Shown in pieces: positions 9,329 through 16,822 of a stretch of 64,000 nucleotides of DNA. Below the pieces are notes generated by a model. The model worked only from the letters and a program-made list of their open reading frames with translations, had not been told where the DNA came from and searched no databases. The first letter of the stretch is position 1. The number at the start of each line of letters is the position of its first letter. Source of the DNA: Lachnospiraceae bacterium (GTDB taxonomy: Bacteria; Bacillota; Clostridia; Lachnospirales; Lachnospiraceae); the NCBI GenBank assembly GCA_022796795.1, contig JAAWJI010000002.1:62001-126000 (forward strand). Direction: 5' to 3'. Both the position numbers and the translations under genes were made by a program.

Positions 9329-9448
9329 AAAAAAACCTCCATACCCTGTGTTCCGGCCGCACGGTTCCGCGCGCCCTTTTCCCTCCCTCTGACAAAGGTA
9401 CAAATACCTCTGTCAGAAGTTGGTATCCATAGGGTATGGAGATTTTTT
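9329..9448 (-). promoter_or_regulatory. Folded leader RNA burying the ribosome site of the 8888-9328 gene
   Basis: CTCCATACCCT (9337-9347) and AGGGTATGGAG (9431-9441) are perfect complements. After one C:A mismatch the helix extends through A6/T6 (9330-9335 with 9443-9448). In the transcript the 3' arm is AGGGTATGGAGG plus seven U and then AUG, so it holds the ribosome site and also resembles an intrinsic terminator. Enclosed are two hairpins: TCTGACA...TGTCAGA (9388-9417) and a GC-rich 6-bp stem near 9357-9372. This gives a three-way-junction shape. No known riboswitch class is recognised. Confidence 0.6.
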
Positions 9449-9537
9449 ATTTTTATACGGCTTTTGCCCAAAAACTTCCGTTTCGCACCACTATTCCCAG
9501 GTCGCAGCTTGTCCGTCGTCCGGACGCTGGCCAAACG

Positions 9538-10698
9538 CTACTCTAAGTACTCTGTCTTACAGTATCCTTCCTGGCCGTTGTAGATAATCTTGCTCCAGCC
9601 ATCGGAGTAGTCCATGACCTGCGTCACATGCTCGCCCTGGTATCCCAGCGCCAGACGCTCGCTGTCTGTGCTGCGGTCCTTCCGCACATTGGTACTCTCC
9701 TTAAAACGGGTCTCTTTATTTACTTCCGTCCCGTCTCCGGATGGAGCCGGCGTCTCTTCCGGCTGCTGCTCAGGCTCTTCCGCTGGCGCCTCTTCCGGCG
9801 TCTCCTGGCCTTCGGCCGGCTGCTCGCCCTCACCCTCGGCTGGCTGTTCACCCTCACCTTCGGCCGGCTGTTCCTCACCTTCGGCCGGCTGTTCCTCGCC
9901 GCTCTCCGGCTCGCTTCCGCCTTTCAGCTCCTCAAGCTTCATGCCGTACTCCGCCAGCTTCTCATCTGCGGACTTGGCGCTCTCAAAAGCAGTCTGAACC
10001 TCCTGATACAGGGCCTGAACATCCTCGTCCTGAACCACCTGATTTACATAGTCCAAAAGTTCCTGGCTGGGGGTATCCAGCAAGATATAATAGCTTCCAT
10101 CATCGTTTCGCCCAACATAATAGGCCTCAATGCCGGGGGCCATAGTGTCTGCCGCCACAAATTTCAGATCATAGCGTGCAAATGCCAGATAGGTTCCTGG
10201 GTCCATGCCCCGCTTGGTATAGCAGCGGACATTCTGGTATCCCTCGATGAGTGTCTTCAGGGACTCCACATAGCTTTGCTCCTCCTCTGTGAGCACATCC
10301 ACCACTGCCAGAAGTCCTTCCACATCCCCTGCTGCCATACAGGTATAGTAGGTCTGAATCAGTTCCGTAACCTGCGGGTTTGCGTTCTCCTCCAGGTTAT
10401 TTGGCACTTCCACAGGCTCCAGGCCGGAAATACCAGCATCCTCTTCCTCCCCGGACTTCTCGGTCTTCTCGGTCTTCTCAGACGTTGCAGGCTCGGCTGC
10501 CGCAGCTGCCACGACTTCCGCGTCCGCTGCCTCTGCCTGAACATCCCTTTTGTCCTTTCCCAGAAGCGTGGCCGCCATCACAGCAACCAGGCACAGCAGG
10601 ACTCCTCCAGCCGCAATCTGTCTTTTATATTTTTCAACCCATGGGCCAACTGCATTTTTACCGTTTTTATCGTCTCTGTCATCCGTAGAAAACTTCAT
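9538..10698 (-). CDS. Membrane-anchored bacterial SH3-domain protein with Glu/Pro repeat linker
   Basis: 386 residues from the ATG at 10698, which has GGAGG 7 nt upstream; an upstream in-frame start at 10740 lacks one. The N-terminal cytoplasmic tail is short and basic, with one transmembrane helix (~27-47). A Glu/Ala-rich stretch follows, then a folded domain (~95-235) with a conserved-looking GTYLAFARYDLKFVAAD segment. A degenerate EGEEQPAEG/EGEGEQPAEG repeat linker follows. The C-terminal SH3b domain begins at TNVRKDRSTDSERLALGYQG and ends at the last residue. SH3b domains commonly bind cell-wall peptide or glycan, so a wall-associated role is likely. No partner is encoded nearby. Confidence 0.75.
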   Translation of the reverse strand: MKFSTDDRDDKNGKNAVGPWVEKYKRQIAAGGVLLCLVAVMAATLLGKDKRDVQAEAADAEVVAAAAAEPATSEKTEKTEKSGEEEDAGISGLEPVEVPNNLEENANPQVTELIQTYYTCMAAGDVEGLLAVVDVLTEEEQSYVESLKTLIEGYQNVRCYTKRGMDPGTYLAFARYDLKFVAADTMAPGIEAYYVGRNDDGSYYILLDTPSQELLDYVNQVVQDEDVQALYQEVQTAFESAKSADEKLAEYGMKLEELKGGSEPESGEEQPAEGEEQPAEGEGEQPAEGEGEQPAEGQETPEEAPAEEPEQQPEETPAPSGDGTEVNKETRFKESTNVRKDRSTDSERLALGYQGEHVTQVMDYSDGWSKIIYNGQEGYCKTEYLE

Positions 10699-11041
10699 AA
10701 ATAACCTCCGTCCTTTCAAAATCGTCATTAATTGTAACATTTTTGTAATAAAAACGCAAGTTATTTTTCATATTTTCCTTTAACAGTTTATCCCACCCGT
10801 TTATTTCACGGCTAATAAAAACCTGACAGTTACCTAAAAAATAAAATTCGGCGCCTTGTCTGGTCTGACGGATCAGCTGCTCCATCAGACCTTTCATGAT
10901 ATACTCCGTTTGAAGGACAGAGATATCTTACAGATGTCCGCTGTTACAAATTTTTAACAACTCTGATGCATACTTTTCACACCATCCTCCCCAAAATATG
11001 CTACAATACATGGGTATAAGGTAACGCGGAGGTACTGTCCC
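10699..11041. other. Divergent intergenic region, SH3 gene / yaaA
   Basis: About 340 bases, AT-rich near 10725-10850, carrying divergent promoters. Ahead of yaaA an extended -10 (TGCTACAAT, ending near 11006) is visible without a clear -35. No coding signal. TCTGACGGATCAGCTG and similar partial dyads around 10866 are too weak to call. Confidence 0.4.
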
Positions 11042-11794
11042 ATGAAACTCATAATTTCACCTGCCAAAAAAATGAACATCCGCACAGACGACCTGCCTGC
11101 AAGAGAGCTGCCGCAATTTCTTAATAAGACCCGGATTTTATGTCAGGCTATTAAGGCCCTTTCCTTTTCTGAGGCAAAGGCTCTGTGGAACTGCAATGAC
11201 AAGCTGGCCAAGCTTAATTTTGAGCGGTTCCGCCACATGGATCTGGAATCCGCTCTGACCCCGGCTCTTCTGTCCTATGAAGGACTTCAATACCAGCATA
11301 TGGCCCCGGCAGTCTTTACCCAAAACGCCCTTGCCTATGTGCAGGAGCACCTGCGGATCCTGTCCGGCTTTTACGGAGTGCTGCGTCCCCTGGACCGGGT
11401 GACCCCCTACCGTCTGGAGATGCAGGCAGCCCTTACAGTGAAGGGCTTTCGGGATCTATATGCTTTCTGGGGAGATTCTTGTTATCAAGCTCTCCTGGAT
11501 GAGGATCAAACCATCCTCAATCTGGCCTCTAAGGAATATTCCCGGGCGGTGGAGCCTTATGTCCAGCCAGAGGATCAATTTCTCACAGTAATCTTTGGGG
11601 AACGAATCCGGGGAAAGATCTGCCAGAAGGGAACTCTGGCCAAGATGGCCCGGGGAGAAATGGTCCGCTATATGGCCGAGAGACAGATCCTGAAGCTTTC
11701 CGAGCTGAAAGACTTTCAGGAATTGGGGTTCGCCTTCTCTAAGGAGGATTCCACGAAGCATGAATGGGTGTTTCTGCGGACAAGCCCGGAATGA
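11042..11794 (+). CDS. yaaA: YaaA (DUF328) peroxide-stress protein
   Basis: 250 residues, the usual YaaA length. The diagnostic N-terminus MKLIISPAKKM is present, followed by YEGLQYQ, FYGVLRPLD, PYRLEMQ and the FWGDSCY region. The C-terminus carries a basic IFGERIRGKICQKGTLAKMARGEM segment. YaaA limits intracellular free iron and protects DNA during peroxide stress in Escherichia coli; it is cytoplasmic and binds DNA. CGGAGG precedes the ATG by 9 nt. It is the first plus-strand gene of the window and is followed 76 bp later by a lipoprotein gene on the same strand. Confidence 0.9.
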   Translation: MKLIISPAKKMNIRTDDLPARELPQFLNKTRILCQAIKALSFSEAKALWNCNDKLAKLNFERFRHMDLESALTPALLSYEGLQYQHMAPAVFTQNALAYVQEHLRILSGFYGVLRPLDRVTPYRLEMQAALTVKGFRDLYAFWGDSCYQALLDEDQTILNLASKEYSRAVEPYVQPEDQFLTVIFGERIRGKICQKGTLAKMARGEMVRYMAERQILKLSELKDFQELGFAFSKEDSTKHEWVFLRTSPE

Positions 11795-11870
11795 GCAGGG
11801 ATTTTATTCTCAATAAGAGCGATTCCCTTGTCCACCGAGGGTAGGAAGGTTTACGAAAAAGGAGAAAGAA

Positions 11871-12947
11871 ATGAAGAAAAAATTGATGGTATGGATCTTC
11901 ACCGCTGTCCTGGTTCTGTCTCTGTGCGCCTGCGGATCCAGAGAAACAGAAACAAACCAGGCCGGCCCCCAGATGGAATCCCCGGCCGACACAGACCAGG
12001 CGGCTCAAACAGACCAAACGGCTCAAACAGACCAAACGGCTCAAGCAGACCAGGAGGCTCAAACAGACGCCCCTGAAGATGCTTTGCAGGATACGGCGTC
12101 CTTTTCCTTCGCGGACCTGAAAAACCTGCAGTTTACCTTTTCCAGCGGGGCCGGCGGCTGGGAAACCATGCTGATGATTCAGGCGGACGGCAGCTTCTTT
12201 GGGGAATATTTTGACGGAAATATGGGCATGACAGGCGACGGCTATCCGAACGGCACCATGTATCAGTGTCATTTTTCCGGCAAGTTTGCCCCTCCGGAAC
12301 AGGTCAACTCCTATACCTACTCCACCCAGATTCAGGAGATCACCTTTCAGCAGGAGCCAGGCAGCGAGGAAATCCTTGACAACATACTGTACTGCTATAC
12401 GGACGCCTATGGGCTGGATGGGGCGCAGGATATTCTGATCTATCTGCCCGGAGCCCCCCTTTCCCAGCTTCCGGAGGAATTTCTCAGCTGGGTGGGTCAC
12501 AACCAGCCCTCCCAGGATGCGGAAAAGGGACTTCCCTTTTACGCCCTGAATAATGAGGCCCAGCAGTATGGGTTTTCCGGCTGGGATCTGGTAGAACAGG
12601 CCCGGGAAACCGTGGCCTCCACCGAGATCTGGGCGGCGTCCCTGGAAAAGGAGCTGGAAGAGGAATCCCTGACCCAGGGCGATATGAACGTGAAATCTCT
12701 GCAGCTGTATCAGCTCTGGGATTCCGCCCTGAATATGGTGTGGCATGTGCTGAAGCAGACCCAGGATCCGGAAACCATGAACGTGTACACGGAGGAAGAG
12801 CGGGCGTGGATTGCCTGGAAGGAGCAGGAGGCCCAGGAAGCGGGTGCTGAGGTACGGGGCGGCTCCCTGGAGCCTCTGTTCGTGAATCTAAAGGCGGTAG
12901 AACTTACCAAAGCGCGGGTGTATGAGCTTCTGGAGCTGTTGGAATAA
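11871..12947 (+). CDS. Lipoprotein with C-terminal LprI/DUF1311-like domain
   Basis: 358 residues. The signal peptide ends in a lipobox (SLCAC, Cys ~21). A low-complexity QTDQTA/QADQEA repeat linker (~35-65) leads to a beta-rich domain (~75-190) and a C-terminal helical domain (~265-320). The helical domain's QLWDSALNMVWHVLK ... EEERAWIAWKEQEAQE resembles the LprI/DUF1311 lysozyme-inhibitor-like fold. It should be anchored to the outer face of the membrane. AAAGGAG precedes the ATG. The repeat linker is encoded by near-identical 15-bp units (around 12000-12060), so its length may vary between strains. No enzymatic motif is visible. Confidence 0.7.
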   Translation: MKKKLMVWIFTAVLVLSLCACGSRETETNQAGPQMESPADTDQAAQTDQTAQTDQTAQADQEAQTDAPEDALQDTASFSFADLKNLQFTFSSGAGGWETMLMIQADGSFFGEYFDGNMGMTGDGYPNGTMYQCHFSGKFAPPEQVNSYTYSTQIQEITFQQEPGSEEILDNILYCYTDAYGLDGAQDILIYLPGAPLSQLPEEFLSWVGHNQPSQDAEKGLPFYALNNEAQQYGFSGWDLVEQARETVASTEIWAASLEKELEEESLTQGDMNVKSLQLYQLWDSALNMVWHVLKQTQDPETMNVYTEEERAWIAWKEQEAQEAGAEVRGGSLEPLFVNLKAVELTKARVYELLELLE

Positions 12948-12961
12948 GACGAAGAAATAGA

Positions 12962-13193
12962 TCAATATTTCCCGTATTTCTTCAACGTCTCAAACATAGC
13001 ATCCAAATTCTCGGGTTTACTGTTCTCCAGACATCCGTTGAAATCGAAAATATAGCCGCCGCCCGGCATGCAGTCCTCCAGAAGCTGTCTGGTCTGGTTG
13101 ATCACATCCTCTTTTTTCCCGAATTCCAGCAGGGCAATGGGCAGGTTGCCGCAGATACAAGCCGTGTCTCCCAGGATTCTTTTGGCTTCCTTA
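12962..13193 (-). pseudogene. 3' remnant of a uroporphyrinogen-decarboxylase-family gene
   Basis: The minus strand ends in TGA at 12964-12962. Read upstream it gives AKRILGDTACICGNLPIA, then KKEDVINQTRQLLEDC, PGGGYIFDFNGC and LDAMFETLKKYGKY. This is the C-terminal part of a UroD/corrinoid-methyltransferase (MtaA/CmuA-like) protein, where the Gly-rich GGGYIF segment is characteristic. Only about 76 codons remain; the rest of the roughly 340-residue protein is absent. Sequence of a different character begins near 13194, suggesting a deletion joint. Non-functional. Confidence 0.7.
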
Positions 13194-13202
13194 CATAAAC
13201 TT

Positions 13203-13298
13203 ATGGCTTACGACGAAAAGCATCACACAGAGCTGGATATCCAGGCTCCGGATACCATTCTGGCCCTGCTCATGTCCTACCGTTTTATAAAGCTTTGA
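13203..13298 (+). pseudogene. Short gene-tail fragment of unknown identity
   Basis: Plus-strand reading MAYDEKHHTELDIQAP then DTILALLMSYRFIKL, ending TGA at 13298. It looks like the last ~30 residues of a protein whose upstream part has been lost at the same joint as the UroD remnant. There is no ribosome site before the ATG. I do not recognise the family. Confidence 0.35.
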
Positions 13299-13329
13299 TA
13301 CCCTCAGCGGACAAATCCCAAAAAGGCTT

Positions 13330-14046
13330 TCACCTTGTCCTGATCCGCCTTAACAACAGGACGCAGGCCAAACCCGCCAGGCAAAGGATCGCCAGCAGCG
13401 GCCACAGGCTATGCCAGGCAATCCCATTCTCTCGCAGCAGCTCATACCCCCAGGTTGCAGGAAACAGTCTGCCAACTGTCCCAAAGACCTTGGGCAGCAG
13501 TTCTGCAGGAAACATGATTCCAGACAGCATAACCGAGGGCATGAACAGCAGAATGGATACCATGGAGGTGTCTGCAGTTTTCTTCACCCCCAGGCCAACA
13601 ACGCTGGCCACACTCAGAGACACTGCGATCAAAAGAGCCAGACTGCAAAAATACACGGCCGGGCTTTCGGGAAGTTTTGCGTCAAAGGAAAGAGGCGCGA
13701 CGCCATACAAAATAACCCCCATAAGGAACAAATGGACAAAGGCCGACAGATTGGTGAGAATGAGTCCCAAACACAGGGGTACCCCGTTTACCTGATAGGC
13801 ATTTTTCATATCGCTCTGGTAAATCTCCGCCAGAGAGGGCGGCAGTCCTATGAAAGCCCCCATGGTCACTGCAAATACGGTCATGGACGCCAGCAGCGTA
13901 TCCCTGGCCTCTGGCATAATAGAGGTGAAAATCCCTCCCATCACCGCAAAAAATAAAAGGGGAACCCCATAGCAGGTAATGAGCATGGTCCGGCTGCGCA
14001 GATCCAGCCTCCACTGCAGCACAGCTCCATATAAAAATCCGTTCAT
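13330..14046 (-). CDS. ABC-2-type exporter permease
   Basis: 238 residues with six predicted membrane helices, the ABC2 membrane-domain layout. Stretches such as LLFFAVMGGIFTSIMPEARD and LLFMPSVMLSGIMFPAELLPKVFGTVG are typical of ABC-2 drug/antibiotic exporters; the last matches the conserved segment before the final helices. It follows the ATPase gene by 3 bp with its own GGAGG. With that ATPase it should form a homodimeric-type exporter in the cytoplasmic membrane. Substrate unknown; the MerR gene heading the operon suggests a drug or toxic compound. Confidence 0.85.
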   Translation of the reverse strand: MNGFLYGAVLQWRLDLRSRTMLITCYGVPLLFFAVMGGIFTSIMPEARDTLLASMTVFAVTMGAFIGLPPSLAEIYQSDMKNAYQVNGVPLCLGLILTNLSAFVHLFLMGVILYGVAPLSFDAKLPESPAVYFCSLALLIAVSLSVASVVGLGVKKTADTSMVSILLFMPSVMLSGIMFPAELLPKVFGTVGRLFPATWGYELLRENGIAWHSLWPLLAILCLAGLACVLLLRRIRTR

Positions 14047-14049
14047 GTC

Positions 14050-14871
14050 TTATTCCTCCTTTGCTATTTTTACGAAATGCTCTTCCAGGGAGCCGCAATC
14101 CACCCGGATATCCTGAATGGTCACGTTTCTTTCCCTGCAATTTTTCAATATGGCAGTCAGGGTCTCTCCTATGTCCTGGGATTCGTACGTCTCTTCTCCC
14201 TCCTGGGTCTTGATATGAATCTGGTAATGCCTTCCGATTTTTTCCGTCAGTTCCATGGCTGTTCCCACAAAGACCAGGAAGCCGTTTTTCAGAATCCCTA
14301 TGCGGTCGCACAAGCTTTCCACCTCCGCCATGTCATGACTGGTGAGAAAAATGGTCTTTCCCTGGCTCTTCAATTTTCGAATGTATTCATGAAGGGCAAT
14401 GCGCCCTTCCACATCTAGGCCTGCCGTTGGCTCGTCGAGAAACACAAGATCCGGATTGCCAAGCAAAGCCAATGCCAGGTGGAGACGCCGCTTCTGTCCC
14501 GTGGACAGTTCCTGATACTGCTTATGTTCCAATTCCCGGATTTCCAGGGCCTCCAGCATGGCAGGATCCGGACTTACCCGGTTCCACTTTGCAAAAAGCT
14601 TCAGGGCCTCCCGGCCCTTCATATGGCCAGGGAGAGACGCGGACTGAAGTTGAATCCCCATACGGCCGTTTAGAGCGATCCTGCCCTCCTCATACGGCCG
14701 CAGACCCTCCATACACTCCAGGGTGGTGGTTTTCCCGGCCCCGTTTACCCCTAGCAGGGCAAAGATTTCCCCTTTGGACACCTGCAGGTCCACGCCCTTT
14801 AATATCCTCTTTTTTCCATAGCTTTTCCATAATCCCTCTACCCGTACCGCATCTGTCATATTTTCCGCCAT
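14050..14871 (-). CDS. ABC exporter ATPase
   Basis: About 273 residues. Walker A GVNGAGKTT, signature LSTGQKRRL, Walker B LVFLDEPTAGLD and an H-loop (LTSHD) are all present. The C-terminal ~70 residues form the extension usual for ABC-2 exporter ATPases (CcmA-type). The start is uncertain. A TTG at 14892 overlaps the MerR stop, ATG at 14871 has GGAAAGGG just upstream, and ATG at 14859 matches the family N-terminus. The gene is sandwiched between the MerR regulator and the permease, so all three form one operon. It powers export through the adjacent permease. Confidence 0.87.
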   Translation of the reverse strand: MAENMTDAVRVEGLWKSYGKKRILKGVDLQVSKGEIFALLGVNGAGKTTTLECMEGLRPYEEGRIALNGRMGIQLQSASLPGHMKGREALKLFAKWNRVSPDPAMLEALEIRELEHKQYQELSTGQKRRLHLALALLGNPDLVFLDEPTAGLDVEGRIALHEYIRKLKSQGKTIFLTSHDMAEVESLCDRIGILKNGFLVFVGTAMELTEKIGRHYQIHIKTQEGEETYESQDIGETLTAILKNCRERNVTIQDIRVDCGSLEEHFVKIAKEE

Positions 14872-14888
14872 CCCTTTCCACGACCCAA

Positions 14889-15701
14889 TCAACGATCTTT
14901 CTCACTGCTCTTCTCCTGGAAGGGATCCATCCCCAACCTGGAAAAATAGGCCTCCAAAGCCGGCTCAATAAATGCATCGGCCTGGGCCTGGTTTGGTCCC
15001 CACTCCTGATCGAATTCCTCATTCTGTCTAATCTCCATTAATTTTGGCAGCAGAGACAGATTTCCTCCGGTGAACTCTGTTATCATGTTCCAATAATTCC
15101 TGGCAAACTCCTGTCCTCTCTCGCTCTTAGGCCAAACGCCCTCGCTTCCAAGAGAAATGGCCTCCTCCTGCAGCCGGATAAATCTCTGCAGAAACGCGAT
15201 GCCGCTGTCCCGGTCGAAACGACTGCGAATATGATCCAGGGTTTCACTGTCAAAATGCTTAAGCATCCAGTAAAAATCATTCTTCATCTGGAGGTTCACA
15301 ATGATATCCGCATATTTTTTAAAGTCCACGGACTGCATTTTCAACACCTCGCCCCTCAGAGTCTCCAGCTCTGCCAGGGCCTTTGATAATCCTTCTATTT
15401 TTTCCCGCAGCATCCCCGCCTGCTCCTCCAGAATGTCCGCCACCTCCAAGGGGTCATCCAGAGGAATCAGTCTATTCTTAATATCGTCCAGGGAAAAGCC
15501 CAGATGCTTCAGGGACAGGATCTGGTGCAGCTTGACAATATCCTTATCCGTATAGAGCCTGCGGCCTCCCTGGCTAAAAGCCGATGGGGAGAGAAGGCCC
15601 TCTCTGTGATAGTACTGCAAGGTCCGGACGGTTATATCCATTTTCCTCGCCACCTCTCCGGCGGTCATATAGCCCTGCTGGATTGCTCTGTATTTTTCCA
15701 T
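14889..15701 (-). CDS. MerR-family regulator of the ABC exporter operon
   Basis: About 270 residues from the ATG at 15701. The reading frame continues to 15779, but the promoter lies there, so those upstream codons are not transcribed. The winged HTH is MTAGEVARKMDITVRTLQYYHREGLL, here given as its start (MTAGEVARKMDITVR) and end (QYYHREGLL). It is followed by the wing GGRRLYTDKDIVKLHQI and a coiled-coil dimer helix (DDPLEVADILEEQAGML). The ~150-residue C-terminal domain probably binds the inducer. Its own promoter has the 19-bp spacer and dyad typical of MerR targets, so it should activate its operon when bound to ligand. Confidence 0.87.
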   Translation of the reverse strand: MEKYRAIQQGYMTAGEVARKMDITVRTLQYYHREGLLSPSAFSQGGRRLYTDKDIVKLHQILSLKHLGFSLDDIKNRLIPLDDPLEVADILEEQAGMLREKIEGLSKALAELETLRGEVLKMQSVDFKKYADIIVNLQMKNDFYWMLKHFDSETLDHIRSRFDRDSGIAFLQRFIRLQEEAISLGSEGVWPKSERGQEFARNYWNMITEFTGGNLSLLPKLMEIRQNEEFDQEWGPNQAQADAFIEPALEAYFSRLGMDPFQEKSSEKDR

Positions 15702-15748
15702 ATATTTGTCATTCCTTTCAAGGCGCAAACAAATTTTCTTTCCCATGT

Positions 15749-15779
15749 AGTATAACTCATTACCTGGCGTCATGAGCAA
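15749..15779 (-). promoter_or_regulatory. MerR-type promoter with 19-bp spacer and internal dyad
   Basis: Minus-strand TTGCTC (15779-15774) and TATACT (15754-15749) are 19 bp apart. A dyad CTCAT/ATGAG with CC/GG inside it fills the spacer. A long spacer containing the operator is the hallmark of MerR-activated promoters. Confidence 0.8.
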
Positions 15780-15837
15780 GGCTTTTATCCAAAATATTTC
15801 TTCCTTAAACTGGATTCTCAGGAACGCTTTTTAAAAA

Positions 15838-15917
15838 AGTGATTTATTTGTATCTTTTTCATTGACAAGGCCCTTTTAAAGTGATATATTTGTCATGTAA
15901 GGAGATAAATATATCAC
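15838..15917 (+). promoter_or_regulatory. Promoter and operator of the DUF3796/XRE operon
   Basis: TTGACA (15862-15867) and TATATT (15885-15890) have a 17-bp spacer. An 11-bp perfect inverted repeat, GTGATATATTT (15881-15891) and AAATATATCAC (15907-15917), covers the -10 and start site. A third half-site-like copy, AGTGATTTATTTGT (15838-15851), lies 42 bp upstream of the matching AGTGATATATTTGT (15880-15893). This suits repression by the XRE protein encoded in the operon. Confidence 0.8.
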
Positions 15918-15934
15918 CTCAAGGAGGATTCATC

Positions 15935-16603
15935 ATGAAAAGAAACAACAAAAAACTTCCCATTTTTCTTGGTGCGGCATGTGCTGTACTTGTAGCCGCA
16001 GCTTCCTGGTACACCGTAACCTTTCATGATTCCCGGCTTCTGGCCCCCATGAACATGTCCGAATACACCTTCCAGGTAAAAGACCTGCCTATGCTTGTCT
16101 CCGGAACATGTTTGGTTCTGTATCTCCTGTATCTTTTTATCCTGCTGCTCCGGGCTATCCTGGCAAATCAGCGAAGAGAAGGGAAATCACAGATCACTCG
16201 TACCTTAAATCCCAAGCTTGGCCTTCTGGGCTTTGTGGGCCTGGCTGGATTTTTAGGCTTCTGGACCTATTCCGTGGACAAAACCATTTTCCCCTTTGTG
16301 TTCTTCATATTTTTCGGCTTCTTTGGATTTTTTTACGAGGGAAAGATGTCGGCTACCTTTATGGACGAACGTTTTCAGGAAAACAGAATGAAGGCAAGCG
16401 CAGCTGCAAACAGAATTGCTATTACTGTGATTTTCGCCGCAATCCTCATTCTGGGACAGGGACGTCTTATGGGAAATCTGGAATACACGCTGATCGCTCT
16501 GATTATTGTTGTGGCCCTGTCCATAGCTCTCCAGATATTTCTCAGCGAATATCTGCTGTACCGCTATGATCACCAGGATGCGTTTGAGGAAAGCGAGGAA
16601 TAG
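15935..16603 (+). CDS. DUF3796-type membrane protein
   Basis: 222 residues from the ATG at 15935, which has AAGGAGG 9 nt upstream; the longer reading from 15881 would start inside the promoter. It has an N-terminal helix ([18 protein letters not shown]), a second long helix (~48-70) and two paired C-terminal helices (~155-205). A hydrophobic Phe-rich hairpin ([21 protein letters not shown]) lies between them. The [11 protein letters not shown] stretch is typical of DUF3796 proteins. It is followed 2 bp later by an XRE regulator, a pairing I know as frequent for this family. Function unknown. Confidence 0.75.
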   Translation: MKRNNKKLPIFLGAACAVLVAAASWYTVTFHDSRLLAPMNMSEYTFQVKDLPMLVSGTCLVLYLLYLFILLLRAILANQRREGKSQITRTLNPKLGLLGFVGLAGFLGFWTYSVDKTIFPFVFFIFFGFFGFFYEGKMSATFMDERFQENRMKASAAANRIAITVIFAAILILGQGRLMGNLEYTLIALIIVVALSIALQIFLSEYLLYRYDHQDAFEESEE

Positions 16604-16605
16604 AG

Positions 16606-16821
16606 ATGCCGGATTTTGAATGCAGATTAAAAAAATATCGCCAGCTGAAGGATTTGACCCAGGAACAGCTGGCGATTCAGGTAGGAGTACGGCGGGAAAC
16701 TATTATGCGCCTGGAAAAAGCACAGTATAATCCCTCTCTGAAGCTGGCGATTGATATCTCAAGAGCCGTAGATACTCCCATTGAAGAGTTATTCATTTTT
16801 GATCACACAGGAAGTCCCTGA
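16606..16821 (+). CDS. XRE-family helix-turn-helix regulator
   Basis: 71 residues, essentially a single Cro/CI-type HTH ([34 protein letters not shown] is the core, here from ~11 to 44). It lies 2 bp after the DUF3796 gene and is surely cotranscribed. It probably binds the GTGATATATTT inverted repeat over the operon's own -10, giving negative autoregulation. Its stop (16821) is only 1 bp from the stop of the convergent malic enzyme gene, with no terminator between them. Confidence 0.88.
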   Translation: MPDFECRLKKYRQLKDLTQEQLAIQVGVRRETIMRLEKAQYNPSLKLAIDISRAVDTPIEELFIFDHTGSP

Positions 16822-16822
16822 C

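Larger units (their letters stand above)
12948..13329. other. Gene debris region (no intact gene)
   Basis: About 380 bases between the lipoprotein gene and the ABC permease gene. It holds two unrelated gene tails (listed separately) abutting near 13195. I see no intact ORF, promoter or terminator. Confidence 0.6.

Noticed and set aside
10679-10897. Small frame upstream of the SH3 gene
   Set aside because: No ribosome site, overlaps the promoter region and the SH3 gene start, AT-rich composition.
11739-12746. 335-codon minus-strand frame with repeated LVCLSR words
   Set aside because: Antisense of the repeat linker of the lipoprotein gene; no start signal, no family resemblance.
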